DNA from: Aplectana chamaeleonis | Taxonomy: Eukaryota; Nematoda; Chromadorea; Rhabditida; Cosmocercidae | Length of the DNA: 64,000 nt | Reading direction: 5' to 3' | Assembly (NCBI GenBank): GCA_029168955.1 | Contig: JAPDOI010000021.1 | Span: 1,972,501 to 2,036,500, forward strand | Shown here: positions 44,440 to 55,518 of the stretch, piece by piece | Position numbering within the stretch: position 1 is the stretch's first letter | Layout: each line of letters starts with the position of its first letter | The notes under the pieces: model-generated | What the model was told of the DNA's origin: nothing | Seen by the model: the letters and a program-made list of their open reading frames with translations, nothing else | Databases searched by the model: none | Made by a program: the position numbers and the translations under genes

Positions 44440-44639
44440 AAAAAACCCACAAGTTAATGCTAAAAGGGAGGAGTAGTGAAGGAAATCAATCGAGAATGGA
44501 ATAATTTCTCTCTAGATGTGAAAATTTTAGGCAAAAAAATGTTTACGAGAAGCTAAATAAAAATATTATATCGAGGAAAGTGACAGCAAGTCCTAGAAAT
44601 GTTGGTTACTACATCATCGTATCATATTTCTGCAACGTT

Positions 44640-45065
44640 TCATCACTCTTGCCCCAGCCGAGGCAGCCGCTGCCCCAGCCTCCGAGCTGGGGCAGGTGGG
44701 GGCACTGCCTTTGCCCTTGCCCCGGCGGCTTAGCATACCGATTTCGCTGCCCTGCATGCCCGCGCCTGCCCAGACCCCGAGATTCGCGTTGATGCATCCG
44801 GCCCCTGGAGGGGCGAGGGTGAGCTGCGGCAGTGGGGTGGGGGCCGTGAAAAGTCGAAGTTGGCGACTATTGAGATGGGCACGAAATGACCTGAAATCCG
44901 GATTAGGCACTGTTAGAGAGGTAATCTGGCCGATTCCGGAGGGATGAAGTTGTTGGGGTGCTCCACGGTGAGCGATTTTGAGAACTCTTCCGTGCAACGT
45001 GTTGCGAGGAGTGCATTTTCGGGCTGAAAGTTTGAGGTTTTCCGAAAACAACTGCCTTATTTCGC
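44640..45065. repeat. GC-rich segment and copy of the P' block of 36594-38360
   Basis: 44645-44790 is rich in CCCCAGC/GGGGCAG words. From 44790 (GATGCATCCGGCCCCTGGAG) to 45065 the sequence follows 36590-36960 in reverse complement, including GCACGAAATGACCTG and AACGTGTTGCGAGGAGTGCA. Confidence 0.65.
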
Positions 45066-45089
45066 GACGGCAGTCGGATGGTTGTCAAC

Positions 45090-45270
45090 TATACTTGGGC
45101 AAAACTGTAAAAATTTTCGAATTTTCGAATAAATTCGAATATCAAATTTTTCGAATTTAAAATTTTCGAATATTCGAAAAACTGATTTTTCGAATTTCAA
45201 ATTTCCGAGCATATTCGAAAATCAAAAATTTTGAATTTTCGAATATTTTTTCCATTTATCGGATAAATTT
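45090..45270. repeat. TTCGAA-rich element end
   Basis: ATACTTGGGCAAAACTG matches the left end of the complete element at 59317. It is followed by dense TTCGAAT/ATTCGAA words. No right end was found. Confidence 0.6.
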
Positions 45271-45907
45271 TCTGGAATTCACAAATGATAGTCCGATTTT
45301 GAAAATTAGTTTTGAGCTGTCACTTACTGTGGCTATCACTTTGTTGAAATATTTATCGGCTCACCACAATGTTAGGCGCTATTCATACGGCACGGGCGCC
45401 CGCTCCGCCATGGTGGCGGCCGTAACTACTTTTTTGTAATTTTCATTATTAATCCGTCTTCAATTTCATTTTGTTTAATGATGATTAATTTTAGTGCTAT
45501 CTTCTGCTACTATGATAGTGATCGCATGTACAGATTTTGCTTGCTCGGCAAGTTAGGACCCATTTTAGTCCGCTCCGCCATAGCGTCGCCGCTGGAGTAG
45601 TCATAGTCTCCGCAAGCGCGTCACACGCGTTTAGCATAAGACGCTTGGCTTCAGGCGAGACTTGACCACCATTATCCCTTTCCGAGGAAGCGCCTTATCG
45701 CACCTAAGCGCAGAGACCCTAGCGCCGCTCTCAAGATCTACTACTACGCTACGGCGCGGCTTAGGCAATTTTGCTGCCGCCGAGCTTGCACGACCTTCAG
45801 GTGGGGAGGGGGGGCAGGGCTAAAACGCGAGCTTGAAACCCTTACGCCCTTTGGCGGCCGCGGAAAAAGCCGCTTTTGAACTAGCATCGGCATGGATCGT
45901 GAAGAGA
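45271..45907. other. unassigned sequence with a fragment of the 29594 palindrome
   Basis: 45640-45735 (CGCTTGGCTTCAGGCGAG, CCTTATCGCACC) is a decayed copy of the palindromic insert at 29594-29894. A run of G at about 45805. Nothing else recognised. Confidence 0.4.
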
Positions 45908-46004
45908 CTTCGCGTTCACTGTTGAAGGTTGGCGAAAACTCGGTGCACCTATGTTATAGCACATGACACCGAGTTTGCGCCAACCTTCAACAGTGAACGC
46001 GAAG
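45908..46004. repeat. 97-bp hairpin, 38-bp stem with one mismatch
   Basis: The left stem 45908-45945 (CTTCGCGTTCACTGTTGAAG...) pairs with 45967-46004. Of 38 positions only one fails, and the loop is 21 bases. It could be a tiny fold-back element or a small-RNA hairpin. Confidence 0.9.
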
Positions 46005-46507
46005 TGTTTTGGATTACTAAAAAATTAGCCGTTGGCAACTAGTTGGCAACTAGCTTCTTTACACTTGAGAATGCTTGCAAAATCGATTCGCGATCGGAAC
46101 TGGTAACGAGATAGTAAAGCGCGGCGGACGCCGCTGTAGCGGTAATTACGATCGAGTACGTTTTCTCCGCCACCGCCGTGTTTGGAGCGGCATTTGGCGC
46201 GGCAGCAAGGGTATGAAAAGGGTTCGAGGCCAATGGTATACTTCTGCGACACGCGGTCGCGTCGCTCTGCACAGCGACAGCAACCGCCTCCCGCCCTTTA
46301 AATCTGTCACTGTCGCAGTGCGCTGCACAGTGGCAACGATAGGCATAGGCACATTTGCAGTATGTCAGCCCTCCACGACACTCCGCTTCAACGGACACGC
46401 GGCAACTGTTTCTACGACGGCTAGTGCCATGGCTCCGATGCTGGTCCCGCATTTGTGCTAAATGCCATGACTGTCGCTCATGTCAGCGACAATGTATATT
46501 TTTGACT
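46005..46507. other. unassigned, CG-rich
   Basis: Overlapping frames of up to 137 codons exist on both strands because the base composition lacks stops. None shows a family motif and none is called. Confidence 0.35.
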
Positions 46508-46650
46508 TTAGGTGACGTTTATACTCCCGCCGCCGAGAGGCGCAGCGAAATGCATTCCTACAATATCAATCGTGCCGCGCCGCGTGATCAATATTACAGA
46601 AATGCACTTCGCCGCGCTGCTCTGCGGCTGAAGTATAAACGACCCCTAAT
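46508..46650. mobile_element. 143-bp palindromic MITE (TTAGGKG ends)
   Basis: TTAGGTGACGTTTATACTCC and, inverted, TTAGGGGTCGTTTATACTTC bound it. CG-rich arms CGCCGAGAGGCGCAGCG and its near-complement lie inside. The ends are similar to those of the 353-2105 element. Confidence 0.65.
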
Positions 46651-46930
46651 ATCGATCATGCCGCGTCGCGCAGGGCTGCGCAACTAAATTTTGTAATTTC
46701 GTGTTTCGTAAGTTTTCAAACTCTTCGTTATTCGCAAATCGTATTTCACAAGGCCTGAGCAAAACCAAACCTTTCCACCCGCGAGGACCACTCCAAGCTA
46801 ATGTTTCTAGAGTAGTCATTGTAGATTAACAAGCTCATTCGCTCCTGTCCGTATTTCAAGCAACTGTTTTTCTGAACGGGAGGGTTTTGGAAACTGAAAC
46901 CCTGGTACTGTCCATATCTGCCTGACAGCT

Positions 46931-47210
46931 ACTGTGCTTCTTTGGGCCGAATTCCTGAACGCAATTGCTTCCCGACACGTTTTGCGGCCGCACCCGCTCG
47001 AGTCGGTCGAGCTTCCAGCGCCAAAGGCGGCTCGATGTGGCTTTTTGATTCGGTTTTCTCAAACCTTTTTTAGTTTCCAGATTCCAAACCCACCTATAAT
47101 CAACAGATCGGCGGCTTTGGCGCTGGGAGCTCGACCGACTCGAGCGCGTGCGGCCGCAAAGCGTGTCGATACGCAATTGCGGACCGGAATTCGGATGAGA
47201 GAAGCACAGT
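46931..47210. mobile_element. palindromic MITE, family F (copy 2)
   Basis: ACTGTGCTTCTTTGGGCCGA to its complement. The arms include GACACGTTTTGCGGCCGC and GAGTCGGTCGAGCTTCCAGC. Compared with 10699-10972 it has a more regular right arm. Confidence 0.78.
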
Positions 47211-47480
47211 ACATAATAATTGCGAAAACGAGAGAAAAACGATTTGCGTAGGCTGGCCGTACAAGCCAGCCTATCCCACCGATGAAGCACCTTGTACGGT
47301 GACGCAATATTTCACACGATCCAAGCGTGTGAGAACCCAGGCGTGCGGTGAATAGGTCAAGATGGTGCTTCGATAGAATGTGCTTCCAATGGTTGATCAG
47401 AAAAAAAGAACTTCTAATGAAATGATGATTGTGCATTTCGATTAATCGAGGTTCAAAAATTCAGATATGCTCTTCAAAAC
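47211..47480. other. unassigned sequence
   Basis: Nothing recognised between the F element and the TTCGAA array. Confidence 0.3.
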
Positions 47481-47489
47481 ATTTGACTT

Positions 47490-47757
47490 CGAATATTATT
47501 CGAAAGTCTGTTTTTGAAATATGCGAATTCCGAATACTATTCGAAGGTCTGTTTTAGAAATATTCGAATTTCGAATATTATTCGGAACCGCTTTTCACGA
47601 AGTATTCGAATTTCGAATAGTATTCGAGAGCCCGGTTTCGAAATATTCGAATTTCGAATATTATTCGGAAATCAAAATTTTCGAATTTCCAATGATTCGA
47701 AAATCGAAAAATCATTCGAATATTTTTCGAATAATATAATTCGGTCCGAAGTATATT
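47490..47757. repeat. TTCGAA minisatellite, 41-bp unit, five copies, with element end
   Basis: GAATATTATTCGAAAGTCTG-type units restart every 41-42 bases from about 47491. The block ends ATAATTCGGTCCGAAGTAT, similar to the right end of the 59317 element. Confidence 0.75.
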
Positions 47758-47793
47758 GTCACCGCTCGGATGCAACGTGAGGAGAAGGCTTAA

Positions 47794-48402
47794 AGGCATC
47801 GTACATGATGAAAACCGAATTCCAGCTTTTGCGTTCAGTCGGACAAGTGGGCCTTCAACAATATCACTCAGAGCGTTTGGGGTTTCAAAATCACTTCTGA
47901 ATGAAAATTTGCTTACTTCAAAAGAGCTTCCTGGGTTTGGGGGGCCGGCCTTGGGGTCGATCCGTTTTACAAGGAACAAAACTCCGTGGTCGCTGCCTGC
48001 AATCGTGCGTTGACGCGTCGTAGGGAGCAACGCACACGCCACTCGATTTCACATTCGACATCGATCGAAAGCAGCTGAAAGTATTGGACGCAGCATGCTA
48101 GTAACCTTTTTTAACCTCGTTCGAGAAAAAAATGATCGCTCGCCTGAATGGCGTCCTTGGTGAATTACTTCCAACGCAACACCAATGAACGAATCGTAAA
48201 ACTGTTCCTTGCGTTCTCCGCGCAACTATCCCAAGTTGATGTTGGCGGGAACTTCAAATTTGTCTTGAGCTTCATTGAAATGGGTTTTTCTTTAAAAGTT
48301 GACGTTTTTGAAGGGGTGTCTTGCAAGCTTTAGTCACTATAGTGATATAACAACACGAAGATGTCAAAAACCCAAGTATGGTTTTCATCGTGTGCGATGC
48401 CT
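47794..48402. mobile_element. TTAA-type MITE, family G
   Basis: AGGCATCGTACATGATGAAA after TTAA, and the complementary TTTTCATCGTGTGCGATGCCT before TTGA. Interior 609 bp. A 154-codon minus-strand frame overlaps it but starts outside and has no motif. Confidence 0.72.
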
Positions 48403-49130
48403 TTGAAGGCCTTAATTTCGCATTTAAAACGGCTTACAAGAAACATAAATATTTTTGCAAGGAGTGACAAGACCGGGCTGCTAGAACTACCCACACAACC
48501 ATGTTTCTATGATCGACTACCTGCCATGTAGTCGTAGGGACACCCCATTTGCTGCCCGAGTTAGTCAAAAAAGAGCCCTGTCTGCGATAAAATTCTGAAC
48601 GGTGGAAATTACTGGCGCTGTATTAACGCTCCCTTCAGCTGTTCCAGCAGAGTGGTCCAAGGTTCGGTCCATACGTGGCGAGAACGCTCGCTCTCGCTCT
48701 CCAACGCTCCTCAGCGCTCTCCAACCCTGATTGGTGCCCGCACAGGCACAAAGACATCGACTAATGCATCCTGACTCGTGTTCATTTGATTGAAAACGCC
48801 TGACCTGGTAATCACTCACTCAAATCGACACGTTTGCTGCTCATTTGTTACGGTTTGGGATGATCTTGGTAGGCGTATTGTGCACGATGGCATTGGTTTC
48901 CAGGTAGGTTTAGCTTTTATTGCTTGAAGGATAAAGCAAATGGCTTGAAAGTGGTTGCATCTGTCCCGAGTTGAGCGTGAGCGAGCGAGAACAGGCGTAT
49001 ACGCGCGGTAGCGGGCGTTTGCGCGCGAGAGCGAGCGTAAGCGTGCGTGAGCGGCTAGCAAATGGTGTGCCCTTTATGAACATCGATTTTGCGCAATGGT
49101 GCGCCTTCGCAACGTATAGACGTTGCCTAA
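48403..49130. other. unassigned, with GAGCGAGCG-rich inverted stretches
   Basis: CGCTCGCTCTCGCTCTCC at about 48689 and GAGCGAGCG/GCGAGAGCGAGCG at 48975-49035 are loosely complementary. No gene recognised. Confidence 0.4.
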
Positions 49131-49686
49131 CTCTCAGAGAAATCGCCGCTGCGGCTCCGCGATAGTGCCGCTTCGGAGCCTAAAGGCACCAAAGCGGCAC
49201 TACCGCGCAGCCGTGGCGGAAGTACCACGGAGTCGTGGCGGCGATGCGGAGTGCCGCTTCGGCTCCGCGATAGTGCCGCAGCGGCTCCGGAAGAGCATCT
49301 CATATGAAGTTATACAAGATTTATGACACAACTTGGGGGGCCTAAGAACAAAAATACGCACCTGCGGTCATTACGTCATCTGTCTAGTAGGGGTAGAGAT
49401 TACCGCCGCTTTTGCGACCAAGGAAATACGGAATGTACCTCAAACTTGGGGGATTGAACCGGCGACAACTTCGTTTCACCACACAGGACATCGTACTCCA
49501 CGCGGGTTCACTGTTGCAACTTCGCGGAGCCGGGGCGGTCCTACCGCGGAGCCGGCGCGGTTCTAACGCAGTGCTGATGCGGTACTATATCGGCGATGTC
49601 GAGGCTCAAGACACGGCAACAAAATCGTCTGATCATGGAGCCGCTGCGGTACTATCGCGGTACTATCGCGGCAAATTTTCTCAGAG
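49131..49686. mobile_element. GCGG-rich inverted-end element
   Basis: The left end CTCTCAGAGAAATCGCCGCT and right end GCGGCAAATTTTCTCAGAG are roughly inverted. Both subterminal regions carry repeated GCGGTACTATCGCGG or GGAGCCGAAGCGGCACT words, as in hAT subterminal repeats. A possible target duplication was not resolved. Confidence 0.5.
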
Positions 49687-50425
49687 TAAGGCGCCGATTT
49701 CCAGCCGGAGGTTGCCGGGTTCGATTTCCTATGCTGCCAGAATTTCTTCCATGATGATTCTCAAGTCCACAAACTCCACGCGATGCTTTTATGACAGTTT
49801 ATCCACAATAACCGTCATAGTGAAGAAGAATTATCTTTCAGAAAAGAAAAACACGAGAACGAATCTTCTAATAAAATATAACTCTTTAAGACACTTTATC
49901 GATTCTAAAGTTCTTTGCGCCGAAGAGTAAGCACGAAATAGCTGTGATATCCATAGTTCCACTTAAAAACAATTATTTCTGTGCTCAACCAAATTCTCTG
50001 CCTTGCTAATGGTATTGCAGCCAAAAACATCACGCGTTCGAGAACGAGCTCGCCACTGTATTCAAAATCGGATACTGACCACTAAACCGCTCGCATAAAA
50101 CTGGAACCCTGAGGATGTCGATCAACTCTAGTATCCAACCCAACAGTATTATTACGGCTTCTTGTTGAGAAATTAGAAATTCCCGTCGATTGAACACCAT
50201 TGGTGCTGATTTCCCTTACCGTGTTTTCCTTCTCAAATATTTTTCTTTATTCTTTAACACAGATTTCGACGACAAACTCATTTGGATACCGCTCACAAAG
50301 AATCTACTCTGAAAACATCATAGCAAATGTTTTGCAGCTAAGGAGTATCTCTGGCTGGAACTCTATGTATAGGCTACAGCACCCAGCTAACATTATACAA
50401 TACTATAGTTGTGCTTTTTGACTAA
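49687..50425. other. unassigned sequence
   Basis: No recognised gene. The word GGTTCGATTTCC at about 49728 resembles a tRNA B box, but no cloverleaf could be folded around it. Confidence 0.35.
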
Positions 50426-50690
50426 ACGGACCGAATGAATGAATGAATGAATATATTCGACTTCAAAATTTTCGAATAAACGAATGAATGAATAAATTCG
50501 ACTTCAAATTTTTCGAATAAACGAATGAATGAATATATTCGACTTTAAATTTTTCGAATAAACGAATGAATGAATATATTCGACTTCAAAATTTTCGAAT
50601 GAACGAATGAATGAATATACTCGATTCTCTATTTCGAATGAATGAATATCGAAAATCGAATAATTTCGAATAAATGAATTAATTTAACTA
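50426..50690. repeat. TTCGAA/GAATGAAT minisatellite, 39-bp unit, four copies
   Basis: ATATTCGACTTCAAAATTTT and CGAATAAACGAATGAATGA alternate with a 39-base period from about 50450 to 50620. The array starts beside GGACCGAATGAATG, again the TTCGAA-element terminal type. Confidence 0.85.
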
Positions 50691-52100
50691 CGGGCCAACC
50701 GAATTCAGAGTTTTGCAACGCTACTGCTTTGAAGAGGCAGTTTTCAAGAATGGCATCGAAAGCTTCTGAACTGCTCAATATTTTCAATATTCCGCTCAGG
50801 CAGGGTTCATAAGTGGCGGCACGCAAAATCGATACGCATCGTTTCTACACTAGCAGCTGTCTGATGCCACCCACAGCGGTTCTATTCATACAACGCCAGC
50901 GCGTCACGAGCGGGCGTTTCGTTAGACCCCGTTCAGAGTTCATTCGCGTCACGACGCGATGTTATAATCAGCCTACATCTCGATCACGCTACGTCGCGTC
51001 GCGTCTTCGCTGGGTGTCCACAGTGAAGAGGCGCGATACATCCGAAATGACGTTCTCCTAGAACAATAGCGGTCGTATAGCGAGATGGGAGCCGTTCGGC
51101 CCGCCACGCGCCAGCGATTCCATCAGTGCTACTGTCTGAGTTGGGGATAGTGTTCGCGGAATTTCTGGATTAGGCGTGATTCCTAGCTTTTTTTCGCTTT
51201 TCGTGAATTTGTTACTTCGACATTGTCTGCCCTAACAAGTATGAGCCGCAGAACTTGCTGCTATTTGATATTTACTCCACCGCTTTGAGTATTACTCATT
51301 TTGCCACCTATTCGTTTTTATTTCGTTTCCAAAAATCGATAAAAAAGAACAAAATCCAAATTAGCCATCGTCGACAGCCATAGAAGCACCTTGTCAAAGG
51401 TTGGGAAAAATATACAAATCTCGCTCTATTGAGAATTCCCGTGCTTATTTTGATCTAGCGCATATGTCGTGGTTTCAATTGCCCTATCAATTTTCGCGGC
51501 TTTAGCTTTGGCTGCTAAAAAATGCTCAGTCGGTACCCTGGATCTCCATCAAATTTCAAGTTCAACTTTGAAAACCGCAAAGTTTTGCTGAAAATCAAAA
51601 AAAGCGTTGGATAGAAGACGATTTACACTTTCGACCAGTATAGCCCTTACCAGAAGAAAATTCCGGTCCGCAGTTGTGGACAAACGCTGTTGCAGCACGT
51701 AATGTGATGAAGTCGTGCTGGGACGAAGGTTGATCGTGCCGGGACTACGTGGTCCCACCAGTATTGTCATCGTGTCGCGTGCTCATATAGCGGGTTTCTG
51801 CGATTGCGGACCAGAGATTTGCTCTGATGAAAGCACTTTTTCAAGTACTCGTCGAAAAAGATTTATTTTGAAACACATATCATCACTGGGAAGTTGAGGC
51901 GTTTCCATGTTTAATGAGGTTTGAGGCTGTGTTTGAGCTCATTACTCATCAGTTACGAATTACGATTAACGATTTACGAGGATTTGAAAATTACGATTTA
52001 CGCAATTCAAAATTTCAGTTACGCACAGCCCTGACTCACACTAGTGCTGGTGCACTGGCCCTTCGAAAAATTTCTGTGTATGATCCGGTAAAGGCTGTGT
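50691..52100. other. unassigned sequence
   Basis: No gene or element recognised. 50870-51050 is rich in CGTCACGACGCG-like words. 51940-52015 has ATTTACGA/TTACGATT repeats. Confidence 0.35.
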
Positions 52101-52345
52101 TAAATTATTCGAATATATTCGAAGATCGAATATGTTCGAATAATTGTCAGTGTCGATAGTCGATTTCGAATAATGATCGAATATCTGTTTTTTTCGATAG
52201 TCGATTTCGAATAATGATCGAATATCTGTTTTTTTCGATAGTCGATTTCGAATAATAATCGAAAATCGGGATTTTTCGATTACTCGATAATCGAATAAAT
52301 AATCGAATAATTTATTCGAATGTTTATTCGATTGCGAATATTCGA
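52100..52345. repeat. TTCGAA minisatellite, 41-bp unit
   Basis: GTCGATTTCGAATAATGATC followed by GAATATCTGTTTTTTTCGATA repeats about three times with a 41-base period, followed by ATTCGATTATCGAATAAT words. Confidence 0.85.
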
Positions 52346-52358
52346 GCACAACTATATA

Positions 52359-52997
52359 CAATACCCGCGCTAAGTTTTGTAAAAATGGGGATATTCACAG
52401 CTCGAATTTTTACATAATAATGTGTCTTGTGGACCGAAGTTCCCTAAAGTCGCTTTGTTTTCGAGTAAAATTGTTTTTGCGGTCGTTTCACAAAAACGTC
52501 GCGCTCGGCAAATTGCGGCGAAACTTTGAGTAGTAATTCTACGAGTAATAGAAGAGCAATCTCTATGTTTTCTTCGTGAATTGGGATCTTCCTGAAATGT
52601 CGGACTTTTGTTGCGAAAGCCCCAGACCGATAAATGGAGGATTCCGGAAATTCAATCTGCACAGATCTCGAGTTAGCCCACTCCCATCTTATTCACGGTG
52701 GAAACATAGAGATTGCTCTTCTAATACTTTTATAATTACTACCCGAAGTTTCGCCGCACTTTTCCGCGCGCGACGTTTTTGTGAAACGACCGCAAAAACA
52801 ATTTTACTCAAAAACAAAGCTATTTAAAAGAACTTCGGTCCACAATGCACATTATTATGTAGGGATTCCAGCTGTGAATATGATAGCGTTTTCAAAATTT
52901 GAAAAAGTCTTCATTCAAAAAAGCTAAATGCATCGGACGCTTTTTTGCCATCTTTGGCAAATGCTCCCCGTTTTTACAAAACTTAGCGCGGGTATTG
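52359..52997. mobile_element. palindromic element flanked by TA
   Basis: CAATACCCGCGCTAAGTTTT and its complement AAAACTTAGCGCGGGTATTG are terminal, with TA outside. The inner arms 52430-52585 and 52690-52845 (TTTTGCGGTCGTTTCACAAA) pair well. The right arm has an extra segment at about 52885-52960. TA duplication and long arms fit a Tc1/mariner-type fold-back. Confidence 0.72.
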
Positions 52998-53760
52998 TAC
53001 GTACTTAACGCAATCTCCCGCAACCGTCCGGGAGGCTCCAAATGAATATCATATTCGTGTTCAGCGCTCCGAAAAACCTGCGAAGCAAAATTTGACAGAA
53101 ATTTTTTTCGACAGACTCAGGAGGGAAAAGACACTTTCACGTTTTCTGGTTCTGAGGTCAAAAAAAAAAAGCTTTATTCAAACTTTGTCTAGGGGAGTAA
53201 TTTGGGACACAGAACAGAAATCTGAGGCTCGTTTGTTGTCTTTTTGGAGATTGAGGCAGATCGCGGTGGCTAAATGTTATTTTGTCAACTGGGCTCTTCA
53301 CTTTTTGGTTCATAACATTTTTATTAACTACTATTCGGGCAGCCGAGATGGGGCTTTGATGACTGCCCGGGAGGTATTCAGTTAGAAAATGGCTGTATTG
53401 GTAGTTCAGGCAACCCGGTCTGGTTCATTCTGTTGTTAGAAAACAACTGTGATGCAGGTAACAAACGCGCAAGTTTGAGTTCTTTCCCTCTTAAAAATGT
53501 TCGTTGCCCCCCAATCAATGGAGTTCCTTTTTCAGATTCACAGACAGAAGAAAGTTTTGCATTCAATGCAACGTTCCGCAAATACATATTATCTCGAGGT
53601 GACCGCTATCGGTGACTTCTAGGCGTTACCAAACTGAAGTTGGCTGCCGCGTTGAGGTCCTTACATCGGGGATGGCTGCTGGCTCTGGAGTCGTCGCCGT
53701 TGTTATCAGGCGGCGACTCTGGACAACGAACGCTTTCGACCATAGCTTCGTTGGGTATAG
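52998..53760. other. unassigned sequence
   Basis: No gene recognised; the 97-codon frame at 53092-53385 has no motif. Confidence 0.3.
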
Positions 53761-53919
53761 CCATGTACTCCACCAACCTTCACCCCTGGGCAGGTGAAGT
53801 GGGGGAACCTTCACCATTGGGAAAACTGGTGACAACCGGTGGAACGCCCCGAAAAAGAATGAAAGTGACCCAACACTCATGCAAGTCATTTTCAAGATTG
53901 GGTGGGTGTCACTGCCGGT

Positions 53920-54932
53920 TTTTCGGCCATAACTTTTCTGCCCTGCAAGATAGCCCTTTGGTGAAGGTTGTTTTCGGAATCCTCATAAAATACTGCATCG
54001 AACAGCGTTTTCAGTTTCGGAAAATACGCTCCCCTTCTACCAGCCGATTTCAGTTTATAAAGTGCATTTTTTTCGCCTGAAATTATCGGTTTTTCGTCAA
54101 TAACTTTTTGTGATTGGAGGTAGACCTCTGGTGAAGGTTGTTTTCGGAATCTGGATGCAATTCTGCGTAGACGGGTGTTTCAAGTTTGGAAACATATTTT
54201 CTCGATCCTTCAGCCTAATTCATTTTACGAAACGCCGGTTTTTCGCCTATAACTCTTTAACCGTTGAAGACTGGGTTTTGGAGAAGGATGTTTTTTAAAT
54301 CTGCGTGAAATTCTGCGTCGAATGATAAATCGGGTTCCTAACTTTGCTTGCTCCATAAGCCAGCCAGGACGGTGGAGCCGAGCTCCATAGTTATCTCCAT
54401 AGGGTGCTCTCGCCTCTATGGTGTAAGTAGGAGACGCAGAGTTCTCCTGGAGCCTACAACGGGGCTCGGCTCCACCGACTTGGCTGACTTATGGGGCAAG
54501 TAAAGTTAGGAACCTAATATATCATTCGACGCAGAATTGTACGTAGATTTCAATAACAACCTTCACCAGAACCCTATCTCCAACGGTTAAAGAGTTATAG
54601 GCGAAAAACCGGTGTTTCGTAAAACGAATTAGGCTGAAGGATCGAGAAAATATTTTTTCAAACTTAAAACACCCGTCGACGCAGAATTTCATCGAAATTC
54701 CGAAAACGACCTTTACGAGAGGTCTATCTCTAACCACAAGAATGTTATTGACGAAAAACCGATAATTTCAGGCGAAAAAAAATGCACTTTATTAACTGAA
54801 ATCGGCTGGTAGAAGGGGAACGTATTTTTTAAAACTGAAAACGCTATTCGATGCAGAATTTTATGTGAATTCCGAAAACATTCATTACCAAAGGGATATC
54901 TTCAAGGGTAAAAAAGTTATGGACGAAAAACT
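53920..54932. mobile_element. 1-kb palindrome with internal GGTGAAGG repeats
   Basis: Arms 53920-54392 and 54463-54932 are inverted copies. Each holds three tandem units of about 175-190 bp with TATAACTTTTT, GGTGAAGGTTGTTTTCGGAAT and TTCTGCGT landmarks. The centre is bounded by GGTGGAGCCGAGCTCC and its complement. CCTTCACC words also lie outside (53768, 53808, 55338, 55373), so the element may extend to about 53750-55430. Confidence 0.78.
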
Positions 54933-55517
54933 GAATGCTTTTGGTGAAAGAAACGTTACTTCATAAATTAAAGTCGGCTGAGAGACTGGAAAGTATTTTT
55001 CTCAGCATGGAAACATTATTCGACGCAAAATTCCATGGAGACTTTGGAAACAGCTGCGTTCAAAGATTCGTCTTAGAGGGCAAAAATTTTATGAGCGAAG
55101 AACGGGTAGTTTTTCAAAAGTCGTTAGGAATTTTTTTCCGAAAATTATTGACTCCAAGACAGCTCAGAGGAAATTTTTCATGACCTAGGCTGATCATTTC
55201 TTTAAGAATAGTTAATTTCAAAAGGAGGTCGTCTAACGAAAAAAATGTTTCAAAATTAATGACTAAAAAAGTATACTGAATGCAAAAAAAAGAGGATTGA
55301 GAAAACGTCAAATTTTGAAGTTGCAAGGCTCTAGGGAACCTTCACCATTCCCCACTCAGGTATCCTGAACAGCCTTCACCTCTGACCGCTGTCTCCACCC
55401 CAACGAACCTATGGTGAAAAGTCCTCTAGAGGACTTTTCATCATAACCCGCCATCTTCGTCTAGCGCACTCCTCAACAGGTGCAGTGTCTCACCGATGGC
55501 CTGTGGAAGGCGCTGGT
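54933..55517. other. probable outer part of the GGTGAAGG element
   Basis: Further, weaker tandem units (AAAAGTTATGGACGAAAAAC, AAATTTTATGAGCGAAGAAC) and two CCTTCACC words continue the pattern of the palindrome. No gene. Confidence 0.4.
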
Positions 55518-55518
55518 T

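Noticed and set aside
46039..46461. Overlapping 137- and 128-codon frames on opposite strands
   Set aside because: They lie in CG-rich sequence where stops are rare, and neither has family motifs.
49687..49760. A tRNA gene
   Set aside because: Only a B-box-like word is convincing. Acceptor, D and anticodon stems cannot be paired.
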